Positions 1 to 13,400 of a DNA stretch of 64,000 nt are shown one piece after another. Within the stretch, counting starts at the first letter, position 1. Each line of letters starts with the position of its first letter. This DNA comes from Otis tarda. Its lineage: Eukaryota > Chordata > Aves > Otidiformes > Otididae. The notes under the pieces were generated by a model. That model saw nothing but the letters and a program-made list of their open reading frames with translations, was not told the origin of the DNA and searched no databases. The DNA lies in assembly GCA_026413225.1 (NCBI GenBank), contig CM048557.1:20252871-20316870 (forward strand). The letters run 5' to 3'. Position numbers and translations under genes: made by a program.

Positions 1-3000
1 ATTATTTTTTGATATGCTGTCTGAACGGCCTGGGTGGTTGCTTTCTAAGCTACTTTCAGTTCATTGCCAACCAATCTGGAGGGGCAGCATCCTGCAGCAG
101 GAGAGTGGTTGAAGATAGTAAGCTGTCCAGCTGGCTCAGTTGCTTTTGGAAGATGTGTGATCAAGCTGTAAATAGAACCATTTCCTGCACTTTTCTTCCC
201 AGGCTTTATCTTGTTTATTCATGCAAACAGTACCTGGGGAATAGCTGCGTCTGGCCTTAGTTTTAATTTGTCTATATTTCAGCAGCATCATGTCATTATA
301 TTGGTGCAATACCAGATTTGGAGGAAATTCATGTGAATGACCTAGTCTTGATAGCCCTTTAACTATGGCCAGATGGAGCGTGAGCTGCTTGTGGCCACAC
401 ATTGCACGGTGAGGAGCACATGTTAATGTGCATGGCCGGGAAGACATCAAAGCTCTCATCACAGTTTGCTTGACAGATGGTTTTACTCCACGAAGCATAA
501 GCCAGAGCAACCAACTTAAAAGCTGTAGGGTATTTCTTGGAGGTCTCCAGTGCCCTGGACAGGTAAGGAGTTGCTCTCTTCCTCTTTCCTTCCAGAGACA
601 ATTCGGGACAGTGGGGTGGCATGAGTGGTTAAGCAGATGAGGTGCAAGCACAACCCTGTATATCAGTGGGTGCAGAGTGTCTGCATGTTCACGGGATTTC
701 TGCTCTACTCTATTGTCCCCACTCTTTGTGGCTTTGGAAAACTGCGTTTCACTGTGCCAGTTCCCCACATGTCACCCAAAACACTTGTAGCATGCAGTAA
801 CACACAATGCTAAGCCATCCGCTTTGTTAGCATCTTTCCTGCAAGGATCTCAAAACATTTAATACATGGAAATGTTTCTCTCAGTTTTTACCAAAAAGCT
901 ACCTAGAGCCAAAGGATAAAGTGATCTTCACAGGAATGCTTTCAAACCAAGCTTCCTGACTGCTTTTCCAGAAGCTGTTAAAGAACGGTGCTTTCATCCA
1001 TCAGCCCAATCCAGTTATGATTCTTGTGGCCACTAAACTTTTTTTCAGCTTCCCTCTCAATGCATTACCAAGGGCCCTCCACTTTAGGACTCTGGAGGAC
1101 ACTTAACTCGTGACTTCTTCCATTGTTTAGCCCCTTTATATCACCACCAGCCTCAGGCTGAGCGACTCTGGGAGAAAGCGGTCTAACCCACTCAAAGGTG
1201 AGGGTAAAGCCTCACTGGACGTTTAGCTGGGGCAATCCAAAGTGCCAAAGGACAGCCGCCACCTGCTTTGGAGGCAGCAGTGGGGTGGTGAGGTGCTCGA
1301 GGCTGCTGAAGGGTGCACCAGTGTTGGGGCACACAGGGATGCCCTGTCCTCTACTCAAAGTCAGAGACCCAAGATTGGAAGCAGTCTCCTTGGTGTCTGT
1401 GTGAGTATGAAGTAGCCTCTGGGCATCTTGTTTCCCATTTCATTACCTCATATGACATAAAATGTTTTTAAAGAAAAATTTTGCTTTTCCACCCCCATTT
1501 AATGAAGCCACAGAAGAGCAAGTCCTGCAGCATGTTGGGGAGATGGGGTTAGCTGATACTCAGCCACTCCAGCACTGCACTTGGCTCAACACCCCTCGCA
1601 GCTTTACGTGGGCTCCGGGGACTGAAGGTCTCCTGCAGCTGGGCCAATCCCAGCTGATTGTCCCAGGTGATTGTAGCGTAACAAAACTTCACTTTCTAGG
1701 ATTAAACTCCAGGATTTCCCCACTCTTAAGCAAGTTTCAGCTCTCTGGAGTCAACAGCAGCTTGGCCAGATCCTGCTTTCAATTACATACAGATGTAAAA
1801 TGCAGGGTAACGCGGTGCTCTGCTATCCCCTTTTGGGCTGAGCTGCTCCAACAAATTCTATATGTTCCCCCACCCCTTGGGAGGCCAGAGGGATCCCCCC
1901 GAAAACAGCGTGGTGACCCACTCCCCAGTGTTGTGCTGGGACTTCGCGCGCCTCCATGCTGTCTGGCTTTTCTGCAGCTGGGAAAGGGTTTGGATGCGAT
2001 TCATTCATTGCAATCAAAACCCAACTAGTACTGGAAGAAAGTTCAAATGTATGTGAAATAACTTGTCCAAAAAGCTGGCAAACGCAGCTTATTTTTCCTG
2101 TCTTACAAGAAGTTATGCAATCAAGTGATTAATTACCCATGGCACGGTCTGAGGGGTGAAAGATTAATATTCCTGGAGACTGCTGCTGTTGACCTTGTGA
2201 TATACCCAGGATGGGAATAGCCTGAGCTTCCCAGCAGAATAAACCTTGCCCAGTGGCGAGACTGTCTTCTCCATAGTTGAGTGAAGAGGTTAAAGTTTTA
2301 TTTTTCTTATTAATTCTGTCCCTCCAGCAGGAAATAGTACCAAGAAAAGACTCCCACCCATCTCCCGGACAAAAAGGAAGTTCCAGTCTTTTATAATTCA
2401 AGGGCTCTGCCTCACCCAGCTGCAGCGGTGGAGTGGGAGCCCAGCCTTCGACACGGACACTGTTGGGAAATGGCTTAGCAGCATTGCATGTGTTAACCGG
2501 CGGTGTGCAAGCCATGACCCAGCGCTCGCTGCAGACAACGCTGGAAACCATGTCAGCTGGTTGCAGTTAGCCCCAGGGGGGGCAAACCTCAAGGTCAATC
2601 ACAATTTTAAACAACGGTTCTTGCCTGCACTGAATGCTCATTAATGTACATTGTAATATTATTTGTTTCCTAGGGAAAGAACCATTTCCTGGGATGTGAC
2701 AGAAATTAATTCTGTGTGTGGTTGCGGTACTCATCCATTCATTCTGCTCATCGTGTGCAGCTGAAGGGTGCCACGTTTCTGTGGCGTAGGAGGACATGCC
2801 TTCTCAAGCACATTGCTTACCCTACCTTTCTTTCACTACACAAGCCCATGTGCAGTCATCACTTTCTGCTGAAAATCCTGCACCTGCTTGCCGTCAGCCA
2901 TGTGAGCTTAGACCAAAAGTTATCTTGGTACTTTTGTTAAAAGGTTGCTTTCAAGTAGCTTTTAACTTCACCAAACAAAGTGTTCACTTCAAGATGAAGT

Positions 3001-3796
3001 TATTTTCCAAGGGAAGGGTGCAGCAAACCTTCAGTTATTTTAGTCATTGGATGCACAAGGAATAATGTGGAGTTTTTCCTGTACTTAAAACCTTACCCAC
3101 TTTCCTATTAAGCCTTTACAATCCCATTCTTTGGAGTGTATCTTACCATATCCTACCTCTCATGGTTGAATTTGCAGCACTAAGTACTCTTCTAAGGAAA
3201 CAAATACTCTATCCAATTTTAAGCTATACTCAGTATAGGAAAAGGGAGTAGAAGAAAGGGCTCGCATGATTTTTCCTTCTCAAGTAGTGGTTTCCATCAA
3301 AGCAACTTGGCACATGAAAGCTCCTAGTGAAGGGGAGAACCAAACATAACAAAGGAAACCAGGAAAGCAGGGCGAGGGGCAAGGGGTTACTTCATGTGCA
3401 ATAAATAAAACTTCCCATAATCTTTCATCTCATGAAAAGGTCAATAGCCTTCAGTGGTGCCAAATAACTCCTCGCAGCAGGAAGACTGGACAGCAATGAG
3501 GTTGCCAGGGCCGGTGGGTGCCTCTCAGTTGAAATGAAAGGAAAGGAAGAGGCTGCCAAAACAGTGAGAAATTGAATGGGGGATGAGTGAAAGGCTTGGA
3601 AATGGACAGTGTTAATAGTTTTCAAAAATGCTGTAACAGACCTGACTACATGCGAAGTGCTTGCAGCTCCTCACATAGTCAATGGTGGAACTGGTGGTAT
3701 GACTCATGTCTCACCACTGGTCTGGAAGAGCTCTGGCTCCCCATTTACTCCTGGTCCTCTTGTCGCAGTCTTGGGCTCACAAGACCAAAGAGTAGC
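1..3796. other. IGF2-downstream intergenic DNA, no gene recognised
   Basis: AT-moderate single-copy-looking sequence. The longest open frame is 188 codons (plus strand, 1462-2028) with no family resemblance or splice/start support. No repeats or RNA genes were recognised. Confidence 0.5.
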
Positions 3797-4990
3797 TGAG
3801 GTTGGAAAGCACTTACGGTATCATATACTCTAACTCTCTGGTGCAAGTAGAATCAGCTAGAGTGTGTCCAAAACCCTGACCAGTTGGGGTTTGAGAACCT
3901 CCAAGAACGGAGACTCCACAACCTCTTTGGGCAACCTACGCCAGTGTACAACCACCCTCACAGCTGAAAAAAAAAAATTAAATATTTAAATGGAATTTCC
4001 TTTTTTTCAGCTCATGCCTGTGCCATCTCATCCTGCCAGTGGGCATCACTGGGAAGAGTCTGGCTCCAGCTTTCCTCCCCCCATCAGATATTTATACATA
4101 CTGTTGTGATAAGATCCCCCCGGATCCTTCTCTTCTCCAGGTTAAGCAGCTCCAGCTCTCTCAGCTCGTCCTCGTATGACACATGCTGCAATCCCTTAAT
4201 CGTCTCTGGGGCTCTTTGCTGGACTCATTCCAGCACACCCATGTTTTGTACTGGGGCACCCAGAACTGAACCCGGCTCTCCAGTGTTGTATCACCTCCCT
4301 CAACCTGCCGGCAATGCTCTTCCTGACACAGTCCAGGATACTCTTGGCATCTTTGCCATTAGGTCACGTTGCTGGTTCATCATCACCTTTCTGTGCACCA
4401 GAACCTTAAGGTCCTTTTCTGCAGAGCTGCTTTCCAGCTAGCTGGTCAGTCCTTGGTTCATACTGGTGTCTGAAGTTATTTCTCCCCAAGTGCAGGACAC
4501 CACATTTCCCTTTAAACTTTGTCAGATTCCTGTTGATCGATACCTCCAGCCTCCTGAAGTCCCTCTGAATGGCACCACAGCCATCTGCTCTATCAACCAT
4601 TCCTCCCATTTTCGTATCACCTGCAACTTGTCAAGAATGTCCACAGTCCCATCATCCAGGTCATTAATGAAGATGTTAAACAGTGCTGGCCCCAGTATCA
4701 CCCCCTGGTGTGCAACACTAGTGACTGGCCCCCAGATGGGCTTCATGCCACTGATCACAACCCTGTCATCCCAACAGTGCAGCCAGCTTTCAAGCCACCT
4801 CGCTGTCCATCTATGTAATCCGTATTTCATCAGTTTGTCTATAAGGATGTTACAGGAGACAGTGTTGAAAGCCTTGTTAAAATTGGTATAAACAACATGC
4901 ACTGCACACCCCTCATCCACCGAGCCACTCATCTCATTGTAGAAGGTTATCACGATGGCCAGGCATGATTTCAGCATATCAAATTCAGCA
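3797..4990 (-). mobile_element. CR1 LINE, 5'-truncated, with reverse-transcriptase remnant
   Basis: Read on the minus strand, this is a CR1 retroposon running from reverse transcriptase (high coordinates) to the 3'UTR (low coordinates). The frame at 5058-4522 stays open for 178 codons and includes ILGPALFNIFINDLD, a hallmark of the CR1 reverse transcriptase palm, and NFNKAFNTVSCNILIDKL. The active-site YADD block is not in the frame, so the enzyme is incomplete. The 3' part carries the antisense landmarks GAACTGAACCCGGCTCTCCA and CTTCTCCAGGTTAAGCAGCT. The terminal ATTCTATGA repeats are missing or decayed. Confidence 0.9.
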
Positions 4991-7262
4991 GAGTGTGAGG
5001 TTTTGAGAAACTGGAGAAAGGGAACCGCACCTTGTCTCCCTCCGGCCTTGGTTTTCATAATAGTTGGAGGGAAAATGGTGTTTTAGCTTTTGTTATAGCT
5101 AAGAATGTCTGTCTCCCTTCTGGGGATTTATGTAGGAAAGGCAGAATTTACTGTAAAAGCTTAGTTACGTGTGCTAGAATTTTAGTCTCTGCTTTGGCAT
5201 AGACTTAGAAAAATAATAATCATTTAAAAATAAACCTAGCTATTGTATTTAACCTTGGCCCATGTAGCCAGTGATATTTTGTAAGACGTTCCAGCTATCC
5301 ACAGATTCTTTTCACCGAAGCTTCCCTTCAGGAAACAAAATAAATTAATGATACAAACAGGAAGCAGCTGTCTTTTCCTAAATAATAATTAAAATGGGGT
5401 CCCCTTAGTGGAGGGGATAATAAAGGGGAGGGAAAAGGCCTGAAATGTTGCCGGTTTAACTTTGACCAGCCTTTAAAGGACATGCTTAGAATAGCGACAC
5501 AAGCTGTGAGGCTGGGAGGACTTATTTTCTTATGAGCCATTTTTGGATTTAAAAAACAGGGAAAGGTCTGCATGAGGGGCAGATGAGCAAGACAAAGGAA
5601 TGCTGTGCTCTCGAGGCACAAAAGCTATCCTCCTTCAGTAGTATTCACATGGAAAGAAACATTAATCATCGTAATCATTGATGCTGTTCTTCAGTGGCTT
5701 TCATCTGCTATCAGCAATCACTAGGAAATTCCAGGGTGTTCCTGATGGGATTTTTTTTTGTCTTTGTCCCAGACTGTTGACTTGACACAGTTCCTTGAAA
5801 TTCCACTTTAAAAAGGAAGAAGGACAAGAGAGCTGGAAACTCTCGGCTCCTTCCAGCTGGCTGGGTGGAGGAGGAGGTGGCTGCAAGGAGTGTGGTACCA
5901 TGCAAGGGCTCCTGCTGTGGCCCCAGGGCTTGGTCTACTCAGGGCTTCCAGAGGTGGAGGGACCTTGCCCCTGTGGGCTTAGCAGCTGAGCCTGTGGGTG
6001 ACCACAAAAACATTTTGGTCAGAGGCGAGGAAACCAGGGGAGATAACAACGGCCAGCAAAAGCCACAAGCAGCACAAAAGCTAGGATTTTTTCTCTTTTG
6101 TTGCAATTGAGTGAAGCAGTAAGTTGATACAGCACGACAGCACATTGGGGAAGGTGCATTTCTTAACAGCATGGAATAACACCTTATTAAAAATTAAATT
6201 TGAGTTTGCTGCATCCCAGGAGAAAAATGTTAACATGTAAGCGTATGACATGGCCCTGAGAGAAGACTTGGGATGCACCCTCAATTGGTGCTTTACCATT
6301 TGCTTGAGTAGGTGGTACTGGGTGACTGGTGGAGCTGATTGTAACAGGAGTGGCTTAGTAGAAGCTTTTATGACTGCAACCAGAAAACCAATCAGAATAA
6401 CCTGTGCCATAAACGCAGTGGGTTAGCCAGTGCCACCTCCCAAATTATAGAGCAAGTGGGATAAACGAGGTTTATGTTTTATTTGTAAGACTTCAAGACT
6501 CTACTTGGCAGGAAGAGAGCTTTCTGTCCACTCCTAAACATATCACTGAGTCACTGAATGTGGCAGGGATATACAGGTGAAAAAGGAGATGGTAGAAAAA
6601 TTGGTGAGAAGCCTTATGACTCCTTCTGGTATTTGAAGGTATCACCAGACTATCACACATACCAGTTTCTATATCCTTTGAGGTATAGGAGTTCCAGAAA
6701 GCTCTCATGCCATAGACTCTTGTCCATGAATCATAGCTGGCACCAGTTTTAACTTAAAAATTTGTAGAGTCAATTCCTTTTAAGATGGGAAGGCAATAAG
6801 GCATCCAGATCTGAAGAAGATTTTGACACAGCTCCTCTACGCTCAGTGATTCTGTTATCTATACAAACTTTCTCCCATCTTTTCTAATTATGTCTTGTTC
6901 TAAAAGCTCAAGTTGGTATCCTCTGAGCAAAGCCAGCAGTAATACATGTTCACCTTTAACTGGGCACTGCAGTCTTCTGCCAGTCCTATATCTGTAATTC
7001 TACAGGGACAGAACTAATCTCATGGTAAAACTGCAAATGCTTCTTTTAGCAGTACAGAGGTTAAAAGTGTAAGAAAGTTCAGTCAGGACTGTCCAAGATT
7101 CTTAGCAGCCTTCACCAGTTCGCATGGAAAACTTTTCCATGGAAAAGTTTATCTTGAGTTACCTTCAGATAAAGATGGTGTCTTCATAGGCACCATGGAA
7201 ATTCCCAGCCATGTCCCCTCCGTGAGAGGGAAACCTGTTACGGCTCTCCAAAGGAAAACATA
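4991..7262. other. Intergenic DNA between CR1 and solo LTR
   Basis: No gene recognised. It contains a perfect 22-bp palindrome at 7129-7150. Open frames are short and unsupported. Confidence 0.5.
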
Positions 7263-7750
7263 TGTCATAGTTTAGCCCCACTCAGTAGCTAAAATACCAC
7301 ACAGCCATGCACGCAATCCCCCTCCTCATTGCTCCCCTCAGTGGGGTGGGGAGGAGAATCAGGAAAGAAAAAGGAGGCAAAACTCCTGGGTTGAGATAAA
7401 AACAGTTTAAGACAAAACAGAGGAAAAAAAACAGAGATTGAAAACAAAACCAATAACAGAATATACTTAAGCATGTATTTTACAGTACAGTAGCTCACAG
7501 TGGATCCTGATGCCCAGCTCCCTTCCAGGTAGCAAAAACCTGCCTCTCACCACAGTCCCCACTTTATGCACTGAGCACGATGTCACATGGGATGGAACAG
7601 CCTTTTGGCTAATTTGGGTAAACTATCTCAGCTGCTGGCCAATCCATAAACTATCCTAGTTGTGTCCCCCAGCCACAGGTGCCACCAGCTCCAGTTCCTC
7701 TCCCAGCTCAGGTGAAAATTAACTCTATCCTAGCCAGAATCAGGGCAACA
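7263..7750 (-). mobile_element. Solo LTR of an avian ERVL-type endogenous retrovirus
   Basis: On the minus strand it starts TGTTGCCC, continues GGCTAGGATAGAGTTAATTT, includes AGCATAAAGTGGGGAC and GTTTTTATCTCAACCCAGGA, and ends GGGGCTAAACTATGACA. This matches my memory of abundant avian ERVL-class LTRs, which start TGTT, carry GGCTGGGATAGAGTTAATTTTC and end GGGGCTAAACC-ATGACA. No internal retroviral sequence flanks it, so it is a solo LTR left by recombination. I could not find a perfect target-site duplication; the flanks read ACATA and TAACA. It is degraded and carries no gene. Confidence 0.75.
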
Positions 7751-10019
7751 TAACATTTCAACTTGAGGATTTTGCAGTTCCCTACTGGAAGTACAGTTTT
7801 GTCCTCAGCTTCATTTGTCTGTTCTCACCTAGGATCCCTGCTGTAATATCCATTAGTAGGTATGATGTAGACTCTGCATCTTTCCTTCCATAAGGCACAG
7901 TTGAAGGGTAACAGAAGCCAGGGTGTTCTCCTTCAGATGGTCAGCAGAAAGTCAGGAGAGCTGATGTATTCTGGGCAAGTACAGCTATTAAGACAGAAAA
8001 CTTCAAGGACAACAAAAAGAGGAGTTAATATTTCTCTAGTGGTATGGAAACGCCTCCATGGGATCCCAAGAAGACAAATAGATGGCAGCATGGATATCAT
8101 GTTTGGTTTTGCATGCACTTGCATGCGAGAAGTGGGGTTGCTTCTGGTGGTAAACTTTTAAAATTCTGGAAAAAATACATTTTAATTTATGCTTAGACTA
8201 CCAAGCACATTAAAAAAAAAAAAAACAACAAAAAAAACCCACCTACATTAAAAGGGAGACATATGTCATTTGAGGCCTCTTGGCTCCCGACAGTACATGT
8301 GCCCTCATTTTCAGTTCAAACTAAATTAATTTATTAAGGTACAGGAAACCTAATTTCACATCTGACTCTTCTCAGACACTGGAATGCCGAAAAAGGCAGC
8401 TAGGTTTTTATCACAATGTACAATTCAAGGGAAGTGAGAGGGATTATTCATGTGGGTGTGACCTGATGGCTGTGCTGATTCACTCTTCCACTCCAAAGCC
8501 CTCCCTTGTCCTTCCTAAGCCTTGCAGGGGCAGCCTTTACAATGGTCCTTATTTGGTGAAGAGGGCTACATATTTTGGCCTACCCTCTTTCCTCCCTGCT
8601 ACAAGTTATTATTGTGGAAATGGCTCGCTCATTGAGAGGTGGTGGTTTTTTGTTTTTTTTTTTCTTAAAGATTAGGCTCCCTGTGACTAAGAATAGCTTC
8701 TGTTGTTATGTGAGCAACAGCAAAAAGTAAAAAGAGTATCAACAATGTGAATGTCACCGAAGGAAAAAACCCATTCCACCCGTCGCGACAGCAGTCCACT
8801 TTTGGAGATCTCTGAGTGGCACTTAGCTAATTTTGAAGCTTCCTCAGTGGGATCCACAGTTGGTGTGACAAAAGGGATAGCAAAGTTAGGGCAATCGTTC
8901 CGCATCAAGTAATCCCTGCAGTACTGCGAACATGCTGACGATCAGACATCGTCAACCCCAGTGAGCTTTGAACTGCAAAGTAACTACATGTTTTGTTTCT
9001 GCAACAGATGGCTTGCTATACAGACCTCAAAATCTTGAATTGATGTATTTATCTCAGAAGATAGCTCTTGGTGTAGCCAGGCATGCTTCGCCCTCTAACT
9101 GTCTGGGAAAGAGAACAGGCTCAACAGGTTCCAGGTATACATCTTTTCTCCTTTGTTTTTTTTTATTGGTTTTTTGTTTGTTTGTTTGTTTGTTTTTTTC
9201 TCAGACTATTTTTTCCTAATTCCCCTTCGCGGGTCACTGCCATTCTGATCACTCTTGGTTTACAGGAGTTTCTCAAAGTTACAGTGGAGACCCAGGACAG
9301 AAGACCTCAAAGCAGTAGCTGGGAAGATGTGAAGGGAAGGCTAACAAGGCCACTCAGTTGTTATTCGGAGTCTCATCTTTCAAATACTATTTGCCAGGGA
9401 AAAGAGGAGTGAGAAAGGCTCTGACTGTTATCGCTACAAATAAACCCTTTAAAACATATCCCAAGTAGGATAAATAAAGTCCCAAAGCAGTTCATCTGAG
9501 ATATGTGCTGTCTTGGCAGCTTCAGCATTTTTTAACACAGATGCCCATAAGGACTCAATTTCCATAGCCAAACTTGGAACCAAGTGGGCAAACTGGTGAC
9601 CAGAGCAGAATTCTAATTTATTGCAGACAGCTGAGTTCACAACTGTTTCGGCATTGTTTGCTGAGGAGGAAACAAACGGGACGACAAGGAGGCAAGAGGG
9701 GTAGTGGTGTCCAACATCAGTATCATGTTATCAAACATCTGGTAACATCAAACTCCAAGAGTGATGGACTACTTGGGGATGATGTATAAGGCAGGCATAA
9801 CAAACCTTAAGTCGTTCAATAAATTTGTCTACCAGCAGTCTACCAGAGCCTAAGCTACTTGATCAACTGCAACCTGGCAAAAGGTGTATGCGGCACCTGA
9901 GCTGCAGTGAATGTGGAGTGAGTGAGGATGCCTGAGGATGGCGACCTTTGGGAAGTAACCATGGAAGAACAGGATAAAGCCATCCCTCGTGAATATGAAG
10001 GCACATAAGGACATAAAAA
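7751..10019. other. Intergenic DNA with A-rich and (GTTT)n simple repeats
   Basis: It contains an A-rich run at about 8212-8240 and a (GTTT)n microsatellite at about 9170-9200. No gene recognised. Confidence 0.5.
9170..9200. repeat. (GTTT)n microsatellite
   Basis: About six GTTT units flanked by T runs. Confidence 0.9.
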
Positions 10020-10480
10020 GAGCTCCAAAGGTCTGTCTAACCTAACATCCGGACCTCTACGGAGCCCATGAGTGGAAGCCTAGGGAGAAATAAGAACAAG
10101 GGCAAATGTATACAGTACTTCCCCTCAGTGCTGTCCCAGCCTCCAACTATTTTCAGCTCAGGAACTTCCTGAGCCAGATACAGTTTCTATGTATTTAGTA
10201 AGTCTCAGTGGATTTCTCTTCTGTGAACTCTCCTTGAATCTATGTAAACTTGTCATATCCACAACATCCTTTGGTAAGGAGATCCACAGATCTGCTACCT
10301 GTTGCTCATGCAACATCTCCTTCTGTTTGTTGTTCAGCCTAGCTCCTACTAACTTCATGTAACGCTGCCTGCTCTTGTATAAGAAGAGACAGCAAAGCCT
10401 GTCCCATTCCTGCTCCAATGCCACTCACAAGCTCAGAAACCTCTCTCATATATCTCCCAGTCATTTCTTTTCCAACCTGG
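10020..10480 (-). mobile_element. Old L3/CR1-clade LINE relic
   Basis: Antisense L3/CR1 landmarks appear in order: AAGGAGATCCACAGATCTGC, then CTCCTTCTGTTTGTTGTTCA, CCTAGCTCCTACTAACTTCA and TGTAACGCTGCCTGCTCTTG. The order matches the antisense 3' region of other CR1 copies, such as the one at 3797-4990, so the element lies on the minus strand. It is heavily decayed with no usable ORF. Confidence 0.7.
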
Positions 10481-13400
10481 AGATACTTGGTGTAGCTGAT
10501 AAGGAAACTAAGACATAAGGTGGGAATTGTGAAGGACTTGGGCTATTTTTATGTAAGGCCTCACTCGCCCTCAGACTCTAAAGGGTCTTGTTGCATCTTG
10601 CAGTTGTGAATGAAAGCCTCCAGCTTGTTCGGAGGCTTGCTTGAGTTCCAGCTCTAATGCTGCAAGCGTCTCATGTTGGCAGAGCTGTGGGGATATAAAT
10701 AATAGCCTGCACTCACATCCCAGGGAGGAACAGTTCCTAACCATGCTGTACGCGTGCACAAGCCATTCCTGGAAGCCTTCTCGTGCTGCCATCCTCCTTT
10801 ACCTCCCCAATGTTGCCAGTAACGCATACTCCCAGCTTCACTTTCAGGGGTCTTGTGAGGTTACTCATGCCTATGAGCTGCACGTCGTAGAGAAACTCAT
10901 GGAGTTTCTGGCAGTGACCTGCAGCTTAGCCTTTTGTCTCATTGTGCTGGCATGTAAATCTGTTACAAGCGCCCAGGGAAACCAAGAGCCTGCCACCTGC
11001 ATAAACGTTGCTGAGTACCTACTGAAAGAACAGCGTGCTCTTTGCTCTGTGCGTGTGCGTGTCACGGCGACCTCTGAGCACACCATCTAAAATAACCCCG
11101 TCCGTGGAACCAGGAATAGAAAGAAAGGAAGGATGCATTTTAGGTAAATGTAGTCAGAAAGTCTGCAAGACAAATTGCTTGAAGTGGTTTGAAAGATGAA
11201 GAAATACAACTCGCTTCCAGAAGGAACTGTTTACTGGGCTGGGCTGAGGGCGGTATTATGTCTTGGGCAAGTACATGGTTGTCATTAGGTCTTCACTGAC
11301 ATCTGCGTGGATGGGTTGGACATCTAGTAAACCGTATGATGGGCACACACAGCAGGCACGCTTCATGAGCACTGAGGGAGCTCTGCAAGTGAAGGATGCA
11401 TCTATGCATCTGCCATGTGGATTTACACACAGCTTTTGCAACCAGTGCCACTAACATAAGGATGCTTGCCACACTCTCAACAGAAAAAAGTCTACAAGGT
11501 GCTTCTGTCCACACAAGTAGGAACCTCCTGACTGGTTCAGAGCAGTGGTGTATTTAATTAAACACCCAGCTTCCCAAGAAGCCAGTAGAAATGCTGCAGG
11601 GGACGCGGTAAGAGTGCTCAGCGTGGGCAGCCATGCCCTAGCAAGCTGCCAGCAGAAGCGTCCCCTGCCCCCTGGGCTATCAGCGCTCAGCTCCTGCAAA
11701 GCAGGAGGATTTAGCAATGTTTATCAACACTTCCCCTGTGAAACGCAGCTACTCACACCCTTATTTATCACAGGGATATCGTTCTCTTCCCAGTGTTTTT
11801 CTTTCACTAACTCCTTGCAGCAACGAGCAATTTCACTGAATTAATTGGTGGCTGTTGACGACATCGGGTGTTTTATTTCAGACCATCTTTCCCCTCTAAG
11901 TGTCATTGCCTGCTGAACCCAGGGCCGCTGTTGCACGTAGGAGAGCTGAGGGATGCTCTTCACACACAGCTCCATGGTGTGTCCCAGCCCCACCATACTG
12001 GGAGGACAGCAGTGGCCAGTCCTTCCCCCTTGGCCTGGCACACAGTTTTGGCAGCGTAACCCTGCTTGAAGCACATTGTGGCCCAAGCGGGTGACAGCTG
12101 TGCGAGACCCAGCTATCATTCATCACAGGTTGCATTGCAGCAGTCCAGGCTCTGAATTTTCCAAAACCTTGCTCCTATCCACATCCATCCAGGACAGGAA
12201 TGCAAGTTCACCCGGAAACCACCTTTCCCTTTCAAGTGAGTGCATTTCTGAGCAGGTCTGGTATTTCCCATCTCTAGATACCACATTTTTTCCACTGACT
12301 CTGCAGGCAGTGCCAGGAGTTTCAGCAAGAGCCTAAATCCGTCAGCGCACCAGGAAGTGCAGGAAGCCAAACACCAAAACTTCCCATCCCATTTTCAGCA
12401 GAGGGGTCAGAGCCGTCTCTGCCCTGTGGCGCAACAATTTACCATCATCCCTTTGCTGCCAGGACAGGAAAGTGCTCACAGATGGGCTCCATCCCCATGC
12501 CCCCAGTCCTCGGCAGCGACCACCACCCCGGCACAGGCGCACCCACCAAGACCCTCACTGCAGCCGGGGGGCTTTTCCTTTCCCTCCACCACCTCTTCCT
12601 CTGAAGACAGCGGGTGAGCTGGGCTCGCTCACACATGCCGGGGCTGGTGGCAGGGTGGCACAAAGCCTGCATTGTGCACGCTCGCCGCCCTGAGAAGCGA
12701 TCTAATTGTCTTCCTCGGCTTGGAGCAACAATTTGCTGGCAGCCAGGCTTGTGTCATTATATAACTGGAGAAGGTCCGACTTGTAAACAGATCTCCAGAA
12801 CATGTCTCTCTTCCCTTATTTTGTAGAAACAATAAGCTTAGGGCTGGGTGACACCTTGACGCTGTTTGCAAGGGCTCAATTAGTGCCCTTGCAGTGAGGG
12901 ATTAATCCAGAGCATCACCTCCTCTTCGTGCATGGCAATGGGAAGTCAGCGGAGGAATCCCAAGGCAGTGGTTTTGACAACAAACCTGGAGACCTGCAGT
13001 GCTCCTTCACCTCCACCTTGTGCCATGCAGTGGACTTCCCTCGGGCTGGGAGAAGAGCTGTGCAGTGAAGGCTTTCCATATGTGCTGCCAGCAATAAGCC
13101 TAGAGGAGCGCAGAGGGTTAAAGAGGAGGAATTTGGTTTCCATGCTCACTGGGGTGTTTCCTTTCCCTCTCCCTGCCCAGCCCTATCCTATGCTGACCAG
13201 CTGTACGTGGGAGAGGCAAAAGCCATCCTCCGTACTCCCATCCCCGAAGAAGCAGATTTCCATGCATGACTTCCAGGCTGTTGAGGGATGCCCAAAGGCA
13301 TCTTCTCCCAACACTTGGCAGAGTTAAAGCTGGAGGCACCATGTTGTCACGGTCATCTGTGCTCCTCAGGCTTGTTGGGCTCTGCTCCTCCCGTGGATGC

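Noticed and set aside
1462-2028. 188-codon plus-strand open frame near the left end
   Set aside because: No resemblance to a known family, no supporting start or splice signals; length is compatible with chance.
8205-8240. A-rich run taken as a retrogene tail
   Set aside because: No coding-like sequence precedes it and no flanking duplication is visible; treated as a simple A-rich run.
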